Source: Chloroflexota bacterium (GTDB lineage Bacteria > Chloroflexota > Anaerolineae > Anaerolineales > Anaerolineaceae). Taken from it: a DNA stretch of 64,000 bases. Under the pieces are notes generated by a model that did not search any database, was not told the DNA's origin, and saw nothing but the letters and a program-made list of their open reading frames with translations. The stretch spans positions 20,833 through 84,832 of the forward strand of contig JAEYTI010000168.1 in the NCBI GenBank assembly GCA_023434145.1, in the 5' to 3' direction. Of the stretch, positions 27,456 through 36,184 are shown in pieces. Within the stretch, counting starts at the first letter, position 1, and every line of letters starts with the position of its first letter. The position numbers and the translations under genes were made by a program.

Positions 27456-27514
27456 TTATTGTTTTGTATTTGTTGTGTGTGGCTGCGTCACACACAACAA
27501 ATACAAAACAATAA
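27456..27514. repeat. Perfect palindrome, 26-bp arms, 7-nt loop
   Basis: The arm at 27456-27481 is exactly complementary to the arm at 27489-27514, with loop GCTGCGT. The arms are AT- and TG-rich and no U-tract follows on either strand, so a simple Rho-independent terminator is not obvious. It lies between two divergent units, where a terminator is not expected. It could be a binding site, a transcript-stabilising hairpin or a small mobile-element relic. Confidence 0.85.
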
Positions 27515-27603
27515 AAGTAACTGCTCAACCGCAGCGGTTTTTTATATGAAACGGACGCTCGCATTGCGAGCTACTGCTTCGCCCGTCTAAAAAAGATATC
27601 TTA

Positions 27604-27657
27604 GGCTGCCGAGGGGAGCGATTCGGATGCAACTGTCTGGCAGGGCTGAACAGTTAC
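27604..27657 (+). repeat. 54-bp inverted repeat, copy A
   Basis: Ungapped match (41 of 54 positions by my count) to the reverse complement of 33225-33278. The best-conserved blocks are GGGAGCGATTC and GGGCTGAACAGTTAC. The two copies face each other across 5.6 kb holding the regulator, thioesterase, a pseudogene and GH39 gene. Confidence 0.7.
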
Positions 27658-27692
27658 CAGTTAAGTTGGTCAAAAAGAAATAATAATGGGGT

Positions 27693-27721
27693 TTGACTTA
27701 CTTTTATTAATCAATTATAAT
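27693..27721 (+). promoter_or_regulatory. Sigma-70-type promoter for the NB-ARC regulator gene
   Basis: TTGACT (27693-27698), a 17-bp spacer and TATAAT (27716-27721). It faces the regulator at 28027 and would give a leader of about 300 nt, in which no gene is visible. Confidence 0.6.
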
Positions 27722-27927
27722 TTACATACTTGTGGCCAATCATTGATAAACACCCCTTTACTTTATGGTAAGGCCACTGCTTTTGAAAATTTGCACGCGT
27801 TCTCGGTAATAGCTCCTACACCCATAATACAAACAAAATGACAATTGAATAGCAAGTACCGGCTGATGCAATAGCAAGAGATTGTCTTACTGTTAAGCTC
27901 GGAAAGTTTGCTGTGTTACAGCAGATA

Positions 27928-27954
27928 CGGATCATTCTATAGTGGAACGATCCG
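27928..27954. promoter_or_regulatory. Inverted repeat in the regulator leader
   Basis: CGGATCATTC and GAACGATCCG are complementary at 9 of 10 positions with a 7-nt spacer. It lies about 70 bp before the start codon at 28027. It could be an autoregulatory operator or an RNA hairpin. Confidence 0.4.
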
Positions 27955-28026
27955 AGGTTGTTATGATTGATTGCGCCATACGGCCAATCTAGCAAGCAAT
28001 ACTTCTGATGGATATTCGGGCCAACT

Positions 28027-30063
28027 ATGAGCAATTCTGTTTTGACAAACAGTGAGATTGGGGAAGAAATACCCCTGGAACATTTCTGTCGGAAATCGAT
28101 CCGTAAACTGCTAAAGTGTTGGGGAAACGTCCAACAGTTTAGCAACCATCCCCTGATCCAGCTTCATATTGTCGATATTCAATTGAAAAATTCTGGTTAT
28201 GCAGACACCCCGAACGGCCGTGGCATGGCCCTGCAAGAGGTGCTGCGCAGTGCCATCGAAGCGCTCAAGCCGTCTCCGGATCGCACCGATTATCACGAAA
28301 AATGCTGGCGGCCCTATTTGTTCATCAAAGAACAATATCTGGAAAACCGCTCCCCTGATTATCTGGCGGCAAAGTACAGCATAGAGCGCAGCACGTATAA
28401 CCACGAGCAGGCCAAAGCGCTCGATATGCTAGCAGATCTGCTGTATAAACGCGAAGCCATGAGCTTTCGCTCTTACCCCAGTCGGCTTGCGTCTGCATCC
28501 GTGCAGTCAGCGCTGCCCTCCCTCAGGCCATCTTTTCTGGCGCCCGCCCGCCCGGCACATGCGCCGGTGGGTAGATGCAAAGTTTACAACCTGCTCAAGC
28601 AGCAGTTGATGAACTGTACAGGCTGCAATGGCGTTGCCTTGCGCGGCATGGTCGGCGTAGGAAAAACCGCCCTAAGCATTGCCCTTGCCCATGATTCCGA
28701 AATCTTGAACCACTTCCAGGATGGCATTTTGTGGGCGAACCTGGGGCAATCACCGGATATGGACTTTATTCTGGATCAGTGGAGCAGCGCCCTGGGTGTG
28801 AATACCACGCGCGCCGCCGGTCATCAAACCATCGAAGCGCGCCTGGTTGCCCTGCACAATGCGATTGGAATGCGCCGGATGCTCATCGTCATCGATGATG
28901 CCAGGCGGGTGAAAGATGCGCTCCTATTCAAAATTGGTGGTCCACGCTGCGCGCACCTGCTCACAACGCGCGTTCCAGAAGTCGCGATGGAATTTACGGG
29001 GCACGATGAAACCATACTCGGCGAGCTCAACTTGCAAGACAGCCTGGCTCTGCTCCGGCAGATGGCTCCGAATGCGGTGGATGCCCTGAATGAGAAGGCG
29101 GATGAATTGGCTTCTTTTGCCGCTGGCCTGCCGCTGGCGCTCGTTTTCATTGGCAAACATCTGCGCAAGGCCTTCCAAAGCTACCAGATGCGCCGGCTGC
29201 AAAAAGCGGCTGAATCACTGACCAGCGCTGAGATTCGCTTACAGCTTGCTTCACAAGAAGTAGAGATCAGGAACGTTGGGGCGACGCAGGGTAATGCAAC
29301 CACGTCGCTAAAACAAATCCTCGCAGAGAGCGAGCAAGCAATTTGCCAGCAGGCCCGCCAAACCCTGAGGATGCTTTCTGTTTTCCCCTGCAAACCCAAT
29401 ACCTTCTCAGAGGAAGCCGCACTGGCGGTTTCTGGGGCCGGGCCAGAGATCCTGGATGAGTTGTGCGACCAAGGGTTTATCGAAAGTGATGGCGCGGGGC
29501 GGTACACGATACACCAGGTGCTGGCCGATTACGGCCGGTCGGGCTTGAACGACACGCGCGCTTATGAACAGTTCGTCCGCTTTTTTGTGGATCTGGCAAA
29601 TTCGTCAAGTAACCCCCTGAAGTTGTATGGCGAGACGACCAATATCTTTGCAGCCCTTGAGTATGCCTACAAGTTGTGCATGTTCGCGGAATTAACCGCT
29701 GGTGTATTAGCCTTCTTCCCATTCCTGGAACAGAATGAACTACTCGATGAGGCGGAAGTACTGCTCTGGCGCGCGCAGCAGGCCACCCGAGAGATACAGG
29801 TGAAGGAGGCGCAAGACGTGCTTCATTATTATTTGGATCGCCTGATCTTGCGCTCTAACGTACATACGACTGCCAGTGATACCTGCAAACCTATGGGCAA
29901 AGACTCGCCCCAAGGCAAGATTACAGTGAAGGAAGACCGAAAAGAAGCGCTGCAATCAGGCGTTTATGGGAAAAACCTTCTGCGCATTCTCGAAAATGAT
30001 ATTAAAATCAGTTATTCACCCCGTACAGGTACCTGGTTCGCACATCGCGTCACGAATGAATAA
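28027..30063 (+). CDS. NB-ARC/STAND ATPase regulator with sigma-like N-terminal HTH
   Basis: 678 residues. The N-terminal 145 residues are alpha-helical and end in a sigma-like helix-turn-helix pattern (DYLAAKYSIERSTYNHEQAKALDMLADLL), as in other NB-ARC proteins of this phylum. The NTPase core has a P-loop (GMVGVGKTALSIALA near 207-221), Walker B (MLIVIDDAR near 284), LLTTR and GLPLAL near 368. The C-terminal part is helical without clear TPR repeats and is shorter than in many family members. The stop is 5 bp before the thioesterase gene, so the two form an operon. Its position divergent to the PKS operon suggests a pathway regulator; that role is inferred. The ribosome-binding site is weak, so the exact start is uncertain. 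Confidence 0.8.
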   Translation: MSNSVLTNSEIGEEIPLEHFCRKSIRKLLKCWGNVQQFSNHPLIQLHIVDIQLKNSGYADTPNGRGMALQEVLRSAIEALKPSPDRTDYHEKCWRPYLFIKEQYLENRSPDYLAAKYSIERSTYNHEQAKALDMLADLLYKREAMSFRSYPSRLASASVQSALPSLRPSFLAPARPAHAPVGRCKVYNLLKQQLMNCTGCNGVALRGMVGVGKTALSIALAHDSEILNHFQDGILWANLGQSPDMDFILDQWSSALGVNTTRAAGHQTIEARLVALHNAIGMRRMLIVIDDARRVKDALLFKIGGPRCAHLLTTRVPEVAMEFTGHDETILGELNLQDSLALLRQMAPNAVDALNEKADELASFAAGLPLALVFIGKHLRKAFQSYQMRRLQKAAESLTSAEIRLQLASQEVEIRNVGATQGNATTSLKQILAESEQAICQQARQTLRMLSVFPCKPNTFSEEAALAVSGAGPEILDELCDQGFIESDGAGRYTIHQVLADYGRSGLNDTRAYEQFVRFFVDLANSSSNPLKLYGETTNIFAALEYAYKLCMFAELTAGVLAFFPFLEQNELLDEAEVLLWRAQQATREIQVKEAQDVLHYYLDRLILRSNVHTTASDTCKPMGKDSPQGKITVKEDRKEALQSGVYGKNLLRILENDIKISYSPRTGTWFAHRVTNE

Positions 30064-30068
30064 AACCA

Positions 30069-30803
30069 ATGATTAGTGAATCTTCCTGGATCTTCCGTCC
30101 AAGTCCGAACACAAAGCCACGACTGCGCCTCTTTTGCTTTCCGTATGCAGGCGGCAGCGCTTCTATCTTCATCCCGTGGGCAAACGCGTTTTCAAGTGAT
30201 ATCGAGCTTTGCCCTATTCAGCTTCCCGGCCGGGCAAATCGACTAAAAGAAGCGCCCTACGACCGCATTGAGCCGCTCATCGAAACACTTGTCCGGGTAT
30301 TACAACCCGAACTAGGCCTTCCATATGCACTATTTGGGCACAGCCTGGGTGCTTTAATCAGCTTTGAACTGGCGCGCGCCTTTTCGAAAATTGGCTGCCC
30401 TCCCCAGCACCTTTTTGTCTCTGGAAGGCACGCCCCGCATTTGCCAGACCCAATCCCTTCTATCCACGACGTCTCTGACGAGGCATTTATGGAGGGAATT
30501 AAAAAATTCAATGGCACGCCAGGAGAAATTCTACGGCATCAGGAATTGATGGAACTGTTCATGCCGATGCTGCGAGCGGATTTTGCCCTTAACGGCACGT
30601 ATCAATATAAGGCCGAATCGGTGCTGAATTGCCCGGTTACAGCATTCGGTGGATATCAGGACGCCATCGTCCACCAGTCCCTCATCGAACCGTGGAGCGA
30701 GCTGACCAGTGGAAGATTCAACTTGCAAATGTTCCCTGGAGACCATTTTTTCCTGCACAGCAGCCAGCCGCTGGTCTTGCAAGCCATTTCCGGTGCTCTG
30801 TAG
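30069..30803 (+). CDS. Type II (editing) thioesterase
   Basis: 244 residues, usual length for the family. Alpha/beta-hydrolase of the grsT/srfA-D type: FCFPYAGGSAS near the N-terminus (oxyanion region), nucleophile in GHSLG (about S97), Asp in GYQDAIV and His in GDHFFLH. Such enzymes hydrolyse misprimed or stalled acyl groups from carrier domains of NRPS/PKS lines. The gene is in an operon with the NB-ARC regulator and divergent from the assembly line, which supports a shared pathway. Confidence 0.92.
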   Translation: MISESSWIFRPSPNTKPRLRLFCFPYAGGSASIFIPWANAFSSDIELCPIQLPGRANRLKEAPYDRIEPLIETLVRVLQPELGLPYALFGHSLGALISFELARAFSKIGCPPQHLFVSGRHAPHLPDPIPSIHDVSDEAFMEGIKKFNGTPGEILRHQELMELFMPMLRADFALNGTYQYKAESVLNCPVTAFGGYQDAIVHQSLIEPWSELTSGRFNLQMFPGDHFFLHSSQPLVLQAISGAL

Positions 30804-30897
30804 GTGTGCCAAAGTAGCTCTCCCGCCACCACCCTTTTCACACCCTGAAACCGTCGGGCTTACTGCGATTGCGAAGATCAACATGGCACGGAATTGA

Positions 30898-31356
30898 TCG
30901 ATCTTTGAATTGATGGGCAGCGGTGGGCTGGTGATTCAGATCGGGCAAGATCCGCAGGAAGCCGGAGAGCGTTGGTCCGCAGTAACAAAACCAGCCGGGC
31001 CAGGCCGCCTGTCGGTGGTGGCGGTGAGCGGACCGGGCGGGCCTCCGGCAGTAAACCAACCTAACTGAGGATTGTTCATCGACCAGTGGTCAGAGGCCGT
31101 CCCGGTGGAACAGCAGGTAACTGGCATCACAATTCAGTTTCATGCGCCCAGTAACCTGCCGCCCCAGGCCTATCTGCTGACGGTCCCACCGGATGGCGAA
31201 CCCTGGAGCCTTAAACTGGCGACCGAAACGCTGCTTCAAACTATGGAATGGGCGGCGCTGCGTTCAGTTGGACCGGAACACATGGTGGATTACGGGAGGG
31301 CCATCCCCACAACCTTTGTGCCCGGAAATATTTTGAACTTGCCCGTGAAGGACTAA
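30898..31356 (+). pseudogene. Decayed gene fragment with in-frame TGA
   Basis: One reading frame continues across a TGA at 31066: SGGLVIQIGQDPQEAGERWSAV before it, and GLFIDQWSEAVPVEQQVTGITIQFHAP, PPQAYLLTVPPDG, ETLLQTMEWAALRSVGPEHM after it. The style matches the C-terminal part of a larger conserved protein I have seen in other genomes but cannot name. There is no ribosome-binding site or start at the 5' end and a stop lies just upstream at 30895, so this is probably a remnant. Confidence 0.55.
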
Positions 31357-31700
31357 GCATGAGCCTCGAGCGCCGCTAGCAGTTTGGCCGCAGGCATGGC
31401 GGTTCTTATCCTGTCTGGCTTCAGCGCCACAAGTCTGCCGGCCGCGGAGAGCGGTCTGCAGTGGGATGCGCTTCTGTCTGGTACGCCTGAGGAAGGCGAC
31501 ATTTCGGGTGATTGAAGGCCCGCTATTTCAACATCCTCGCTATAATATGAGTTATCTCCCAACTGTGGAACTACCCAAAGTTCATGCGCTTCCCGGGATG
31601 CATCCTGGTGCATGGCAGTGGGCGCGATAATATAATGGGGACAAAGATTCGTATGCCTTTTCGGCAGATCGGATCGAGAGGAATTCGACAAGAGGATACT
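31357..31700 (+). other. Intergenic region upstream of the GH39 gene
   Basis: About 340 bp without a supported gene. The frame of the GH39 gene is open back to 31584, but those 39 codons (MRFPGCILVHGSGRD...) do not resemble the family and lack a ribosome-binding site. I see no clear promoter. Confidence 0.5.
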
Positions 31701-33221
31701 ATGCTCATCGATTTTAACTTCAACCAAGATGGTCTGGCTTTCACCCCTTATTGGAGGGTATGTGTCGGTGGCGGGCGCGTGGGCGAAGCCCTGCGGGCTG
31801 ATTTTCAGAAGCACCTGGAATTAGTGCAGCGAGAAATGCCCTTCCAATACATTCGCATGCACGGCCTTTTCCATGAAGACATGATGGTCTACCGGGAAGA
31901 GAATGGCGAGCCCATCGTCAACTGGCAGTATGTTGACCTGGTGTATGACCACTGGCTTTCTATCGGCATTCGGCCATTTGTAGAATTGGGTTTTATGCCC
32001 TACGATCTAGCCAGTAGCGACGAAACCGTCTTCTGGTGGCGTGGCAATATCACCCCTCCCAAAGATTGGGCGCGCTGGGAATGGTTGATTTCGCAGTTCA
32101 TCCACCACATCATTGAGCGCTACGGTATAGACGAAGCGCGTAGCTGGTATTTCGAGGTGTGGAACGAGCCCAGCTTGCACGTGTTCTGGAAAAACGCCGA
32201 CTTTGCCGCCTACATGGAACTCTATGAGCGCACCGCTCGCACCATCAAACGCATCGACCCCCAGCTCCGGGTAGGAGGGCCAGCCAGCCACGGCTTTGGC
32301 GAAGATCGAGGCATCCCACCGTGGGGCGAAGCGTTTCTGGCTGCCTGCGCTGAACGCAGCCTGCCGCTCGATTTCTTCTCCACCCACCCTTACCCTACCC
32401 TCTATCCGGTTGACCTGGAAGGGAAAGGTTACATGACTTGGGATGGCCCCGACCGCCTGCTGATCGATGCGCGCGGCTGCGACCAGCTCTTGCGTGCATC
32501 CGCGTTCCCCAACGTGGAGCGCCACTACACTGAGTGGAGTTCCAGCCCCAGCCCGCGCGACCCCGTGCACGACACAGCTTTCCTGGCCTCCTTCATCGTG
32601 GATAACAACTGGCGGGCACGCGGCTTGATGGATTCGCTTTCATTCTGGGTGGTCAGCGACATTTTTGAAGAAGGCCGTGTTGGCGATACCCCCTTCCATG
32701 GTGGTTTTGGCTTGGTCAATATCCAGGGGCTGAAAAAAGCCTCCTATCACGGCTATTGGTTCCTCTCGCGCCTGGGCGATGAAGTGGTCGTCGAAGGCGA
32801 TTCGTATGTGGTTACCCGGCGCAGTGATGGCACCCTGGCTATCCTGTTGTGGAACTACTGCCACTACCGCGAAGACGCCAATGACAGCCGTTTGCTGACT
32901 GCCGCCGAACCGCAGGAGATCTACGACCTGTTCGCTATTCAACCGCCGCGCGAATTTCAGCTAAACATCGATGGCATGGAGCAAAATGTTCGCCTGCAAA
33001 TCACCCGATTTGATCGCCAGCATGGCAGCGTCTATGATGCCTGGGTAGACATGGGCGTACCAGCCCACATCCTCCCCGCCGACCTGGACGTGCTGCGCCG
33101 CCGCATGGAATTGGACGTTGCGGTCGAACGGATTGCCACACAGGAGGGCAGCCTTACGTGGGCTACCACCGTTCAACCCTTTGGTGTGACGCTCATTGAG
33201 ATCAGCCCTGATAAAAGATAA
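31701..33221 (+). CDS. GH39-like glycoside hydrolase (probable beta-xylosidase)
   Basis: 506 residues from ATG 31701 (MLIDFNFNQDGLAF), preceded by AAGAGGAT. No signal peptide, so probably cytoplasmic. The pattern fits family GH39: FQYIRMHGLFHEDMMVY, the acid/base Glu in YFEVWNEPSLHVFW, DFFSTHPYP, and the nucleophile Glu in HYTEWSSSPSPRD. It would cleave xylo-oligosaccharides or similar substrates. The neighbouring convergent xylose-type ABC operon and ROK regulator support a pentose role. It ends 3 bp before repeat copy B and is followed by a strong terminator at 33371. Confidence 0.88.
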   Translation: MLIDFNFNQDGLAFTPYWRVCVGGGRVGEALRADFQKHLELVQREMPFQYIRMHGLFHEDMMVYREENGEPIVNWQYVDLVYDHWLSIGIRPFVELGFMPYDLASSDETVFWWRGNITPPKDWARWEWLISQFIHHIIERYGIDEARSWYFEVWNEPSLHVFWKNADFAAYMELYERTARTIKRIDPQLRVGGPASHGFGEDRGIPPWGEAFLAACAERSLPLDFFSTHPYPTLYPVDLEGKGYMTWDGPDRLLIDARGCDQLLRASAFPNVERHYTEWSSSPSPRDPVHDTAFLASFIVDNNWRARGLMDSLSFWVVSDIFEEGRVGDTPFHGGFGLVNIQGLKKASYHGYWFLSRLGDEVVVEGDSYVVTRRSDGTLAILLWNYCHYREDANDSRLLTAAEPQEIYDLFAIQPPREFQLNIDGMEQNVRLQITRFDRQHGSVYDAWVDMGVPAHILPADLDVLRRRMELDVAVERIATQEGSLTWATTVQPFGVTLIEISPDKR

Positions 33222-33224
33222 CAT

Positions 33225-33278
33225 GTAACTGTTCAGCCCAAGCGGGCAAGTGTGTTTGAATCGCTCCCTTCGGGAGCC
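33225..33278 (-). repeat. 54-bp inverted repeat, copy B
   Basis: Reverse-complement partner of 27604-27657. It starts 3 bp after the GH39 stop and contains GCTCCC-TTC-GGGAGC, a short perfect hairpin that copy A has in imperfect form. Confidence 0.7.
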
Positions 33279-33296
33279 GAAAGAGAGTCAATGGTT

Positions 33297-33366
33297 GGTT
33301 TTCAAGGAGTTTTGGTATGTTGGGGGTGGTTACACTGCCCCAACGTACCAAAACTCCTTGAAAACC
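33297..33366. repeat. Long palindrome, 29-bp arms with one mismatch
   Basis: Arms 33297-33325 and 33338-33366 are complementary except at one position, with a 12-nt loop. It lies between the convergent GH39 gene and sugar permease gene, 5 bp from the terminator hairpin. Its sequence is unrelated to the palindrome at 27456. Confidence 0.85.
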
Positions 33367-33370
33367 GAGA

Positions 33371-33417
33371 AGAGCAAAGCCTGAGCGCGGAAACGGCGCT
33401 CAGGCTTTGCTCTTTTT
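33371..33417 (+). terminator. Rho-independent terminator after the GH39 gene
   Basis: 18-bp perfect stem (33371-33388 with 33396-33413), 7-nt loop, followed by a T-run on the plus strand. The right arm overlaps the last codons of the convergent permease gene. Confidence 0.9.
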
Positions 33418-34617
33418 GAAGCTTACATCGAGCAGCACAGCCAGCACCAGCACCAGGCCTTTGACGAGGTACTGCACGAAGGGCTGTACGTTCAGCATTT
33501 GCAGACCGGTGGTCAGGCTTGACATAATTAGCGCGCCGATCAAGGCCCCAAAGACCGTGCCAGAACCGCCCAGGGTGGAGGTGCCACCCAAGATGGCGCT
33601 GGCGATGGCGTCTAACTCATAACCTTCACCGGCGGCGATGGTGCCGTAACCAACATAAGACGCCAATACCACCCCAGCTACGCCTATCAAAAAGCCCATT
33701 AGGACGTAGACCATCAACAAGGTGCGTTTGATGTTGATACCAGACAGCCGAGCCGCCTCGCGATTGCCGCCGATGGCGTAGGTGTAGCGACCAAAACGGG
33801 TGTTATTGCTGACATAGGTCATCACCACGGATGCGATTGCCAGCAGCGCGACCGGCACCTGCACGCCATTGTAGCGGTTGACCATGAACACGTACACCAG
33901 CACCAGCAGCGAAAAGAACCCGGTAATGATCAGGTCATACGAGATATTGGGCACTTCTACGCCATAACGTCGTTTGCGCTGGCGGCTGCCGAACATATTG
34001 TAGAACAGAAAGGCGATCACCAGGATGGCGATCAGCCAGCCAACCCATGCTGGCAGATAGCCTTGGGCGATATAAGAAAAGCCCACCTGGTTAGCAGGAA
34101 TGGTCTTGCCTTCGGTGCGCCACAGGATCAGCCCGCGCGCGATAAACAGGCCGCCCAGGGTGGTGATGAAGGGAGGAATACGCAGGTAGGCAATCAACAA
34201 GCCTTGCAAGGCGCCCCACAGCGTGCCAACCAGCAAGCCCATTGCCACAGAAAGCACTGCCATCAAGATTGGGTCACTGACTGGGATGCTATCAACCCAG
34301 AAGCGGGCTTGCAGAAAAGCGACCATTACCGATACAAAGCCAGCGGCCTTGCCAACCGAAAGATCAATGCCGCCCGTCACAATCACCAGCACCATGCCGA
34401 TCGCCAGGAAGGAGGTAACCGTCATCTGGCGAAAAAGATTGGAAAAGTTCTGCGGTGAAATAAAAGCGCCCTTGGTGAGGACTGCAAAAAGTATCCAAAT
34501 GCCTACCAGTGCCAGGATAATTGTGTATGTTTGCAGGTTCTGGCGAAACCGTTTTGAAATAACATCCATCAGGCCGGTTCCAGGTCCCGTTATATTTGTT
34601 TCGTTCGTAACAGCCAT
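33400..34617 (-). CDS. Sugar ABC transporter permease, XylH/GguB type
   Basis: 405 residues, highly hydrophobic with ten or more predicted membrane segments. Family features include the conserved FLAIGMVLVIVTGGIDLSVG stretch and GGNREAARLSGI before ILGGTSTLGGSGTVFGALIGALIM. Such permeases pair with a XylG-type ATPase and a XylF-type binding protein to import D-xylose or related sugars; both partners lie upstream in the same direction. It starts 40 bp after the ATPase stop. Its last codons sit inside the terminator hairpin of the convergent GH39 gene. Confidence 0.93.
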   Translation of the reverse strand: MAVTNETNITGPGTGLMDVISKRFRQNLQTYTIILALVGIWILFAVLTKGAFISPQNFSNLFRQMTVTSFLAIGMVLVIVTGGIDLSVGKAAGFVSVMVAFLQARFWVDSIPVSDPILMAVLSVAMGLLVGTLWGALQGLLIAYLRIPPFITTLGGLFIARGLILWRTEGKTIPANQVGFSYIAQGYLPAWVGWLIAILVIAFLFYNMFGSRQRKRRYGVEVPNISYDLIITGFFSLLVLVYVFMVNRYNGVQVPVALLAIASVVMTYVSNNTRFGRYTYAIGGNREAARLSGINIKRTLLMVYVLMGFLIGVAGVVLASYVGYGTIAAGEGYELDAIASAILGGTSTLGGSGTVFGALIGALIMSSLTTGLQMLNVQPFVQYLVKGLVLVLAVLLDVSFKKSKA

Positions 34618-34657
34618 CTCATCCTCCGAAACTTAGATTCCAATGAACAAACCGCAA

Positions 34658-36184
34658 TCAGTCTACACCGGTTGCAAGCTTCATGATATTTTCCTGGGTG
34701 GCTTCGGCATGCTCCAGGATCGGGCTGGACCGGCCTTCACACATCACCATGATGCGGTCGCTCATCCCCATCACTTCTTCTAGATCACTGGAGATCATAA
34801 TAATCGCCACGCCCTGTTCCGTCAGCTCATTCATCAGCTTGTAGATCTCATATTTCGCGCCCACATCCACCCCGCGCGTGGGGTCATCCAGAATGAGCAG
34901 TGCAGGCTTCGAAAGCAGCCATTTGGCAATAACTACTTTTTGCTGGTTGCCGCCGGAAAGGGTTTCACTGGCAACCTCGAGATTGGGTGCTTTAATAGCC
35001 AGGTTTTTCGCCTGCTGGCTGGCCGCGACCATTTCCTCATCACCATTGATGCGGAAGAATGAGGCAAATTTATCGAGGTTGGGCAGCGAGATATTTTTCA
35101 GGATCGATTCCATCAATATCAAGCCCTGGCGTTTGCGGTCTTCGGGCACCAGGCTGATACCATACTGCATGGCATCACGCGCGCTGTTGATCTGCAGTTC
35201 CTGGCCCTTCAGTCGGATTTTGCCGCGCGTCACTCTGCCATATTCACCGAAGATGGTAGTGACCAGCTCGGTGCGCCCCGCGCCCATTAACCCGGCAATT
35301 CCCAAAATTTCGCCCTGGCGGACGTTAAAACTCACCCCTTTTAAGACCATCCGATTCGAGTCATTCGGGTCTTGGGCGTGAAGGTCTTCCACTTCAAAAA
35401 CCACCTGGCCGGGCTTTCGGTTTCCCGTGGGGAAACGTTCTTTCATTTCGCGCCCAACCATATAACCCACCAGCTGCTGTTGCGTAAACTCCTGTGTGGG
35501 ACGCGTGATAACGGTTTTGCCGTCACGCAGCACGGTGATCGAGTCGGTGATGCTGAAAAACTCATTCAGCTTGTGGGTAATATAAATACAGGTCACCCCA
35601 TGACTCTTGAGGGTGCGCAGAATTTCCATCAGCCCGGCAATTTCGGCCTCTGCCAGGGCGCTGGTAGGCTCGTCCAAAATCAGGATCTTGGCGTTTTCTG
35701 AAAGCGCTTTGGCAATTTCGACCATCTGCATCTTGCCAACACCCAGATCTTTCACCGGTACTTGTGGCTCCACGTCTAAATGGTATTTTTGCAGTATTTC
35801 GCGGGTTTCGGAATAGAGTTTGTTCCAGTTGATAGCGCCGTTTTCGGTGGGCTCTTTCCCCAGAAAAACATTTTCTCCAACGTTCATATTCGGAACCAAC
35901 GTCAGTTCCTGGTATACAATGGCGATGCCCTCTTTAATGGCCTGTTGGATCGAGCCTTCGCCCAGTTTCAACTCTTCGCCATCATATAGGATCGAACCAT
36001 CGTAAGTGCCATGCGGATAAACGCCTGAGAGAATTTTCATCAGGGTTGATTTTCCCGCGCCATTTTCGCCGCACAGACCGTGTATTTCTCCCCGCCGGAT
36101 CTGCATCGATACATCGCTGAGCGCAGTGACGCCGGGAAATTGCTTTGTGACGTTTCGAATATCTAGAATGATATCGTCGCTCAC
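34658..36184 (-). CDS. Sugar ABC transporter ATP-binding protein, XylG/GguA type
   Basis: 508 residues with two fused ABC domains, the normal length. Domain 1 has Walker A GENGAGKSTLMK near 38-49 and Walker B ILILDEPTSAL. Domain 2 has the degenerate Walker A GLMGAGRTEL typical of the sugar-importer family, LSGGNQQKVVIAKWL and LLILDDPTRGVDVGAK. It powers the permease encoded downstream. A 328-bp gap holding hairpins separates it from the binding-protein gene. Confidence 0.95.
   Translation of the reverse strand: MSDDIILDIRNVTKQFPGVTALSDVSMQIRRGEIHGLCGENGAGKSTLMKILSGVYPHGTYDGSILYDGEELKLGEGSIQQAIKEGIAIVYQELTLVPNMNVGENVFLGKEPTENGAINWNKLYSETREILQKYHLDVEPQVPVKDLGVGKMQMVEIAKALSENAKILILDEPTSALAEAEIAGLMEILRTLKSHGVTCIYITHKLNEFFSITDSITVLRDGKTVITRPTQEFTQQQLVGYMVGREMKERFPTGNRKPGQVVFEVEDLHAQDPNDSNRMVLKGVSFNVRQGEILGIAGLMGAGRTELVTTIFGEYGRVTRGKIRLKGQELQINSARDAMQYGISLVPEDRKRQGLILMESILKNISLPNLDKFASFFRINGDEEMVAASQQAKNLAIKAPNLEVASETLSGGNQQKVVIAKWLLSKPALLILDDPTRGVDVGAKYEIYKLMNELTEQGVAIIMISSDLEEVMGMSDRIMVMCEGRSSPILEHAEATQENIMKLATGVD

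Larger units (their letters stand above)
27289..28026. other. Divergent intergenic region between PKS operon and regulator
   Basis: 738 bp with no supported gene. It holds the TGCCG repeat cluster just upstream of the PKS, a long perfect palindrome, one copy of a 54-bp inverted repeat, a consensus promoter for the plus strand and a short inverted repeat in the leader of the regulator gene. I see no clear -10/-35 pair for the PKS on the minus strand. Confidence 0.8.
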
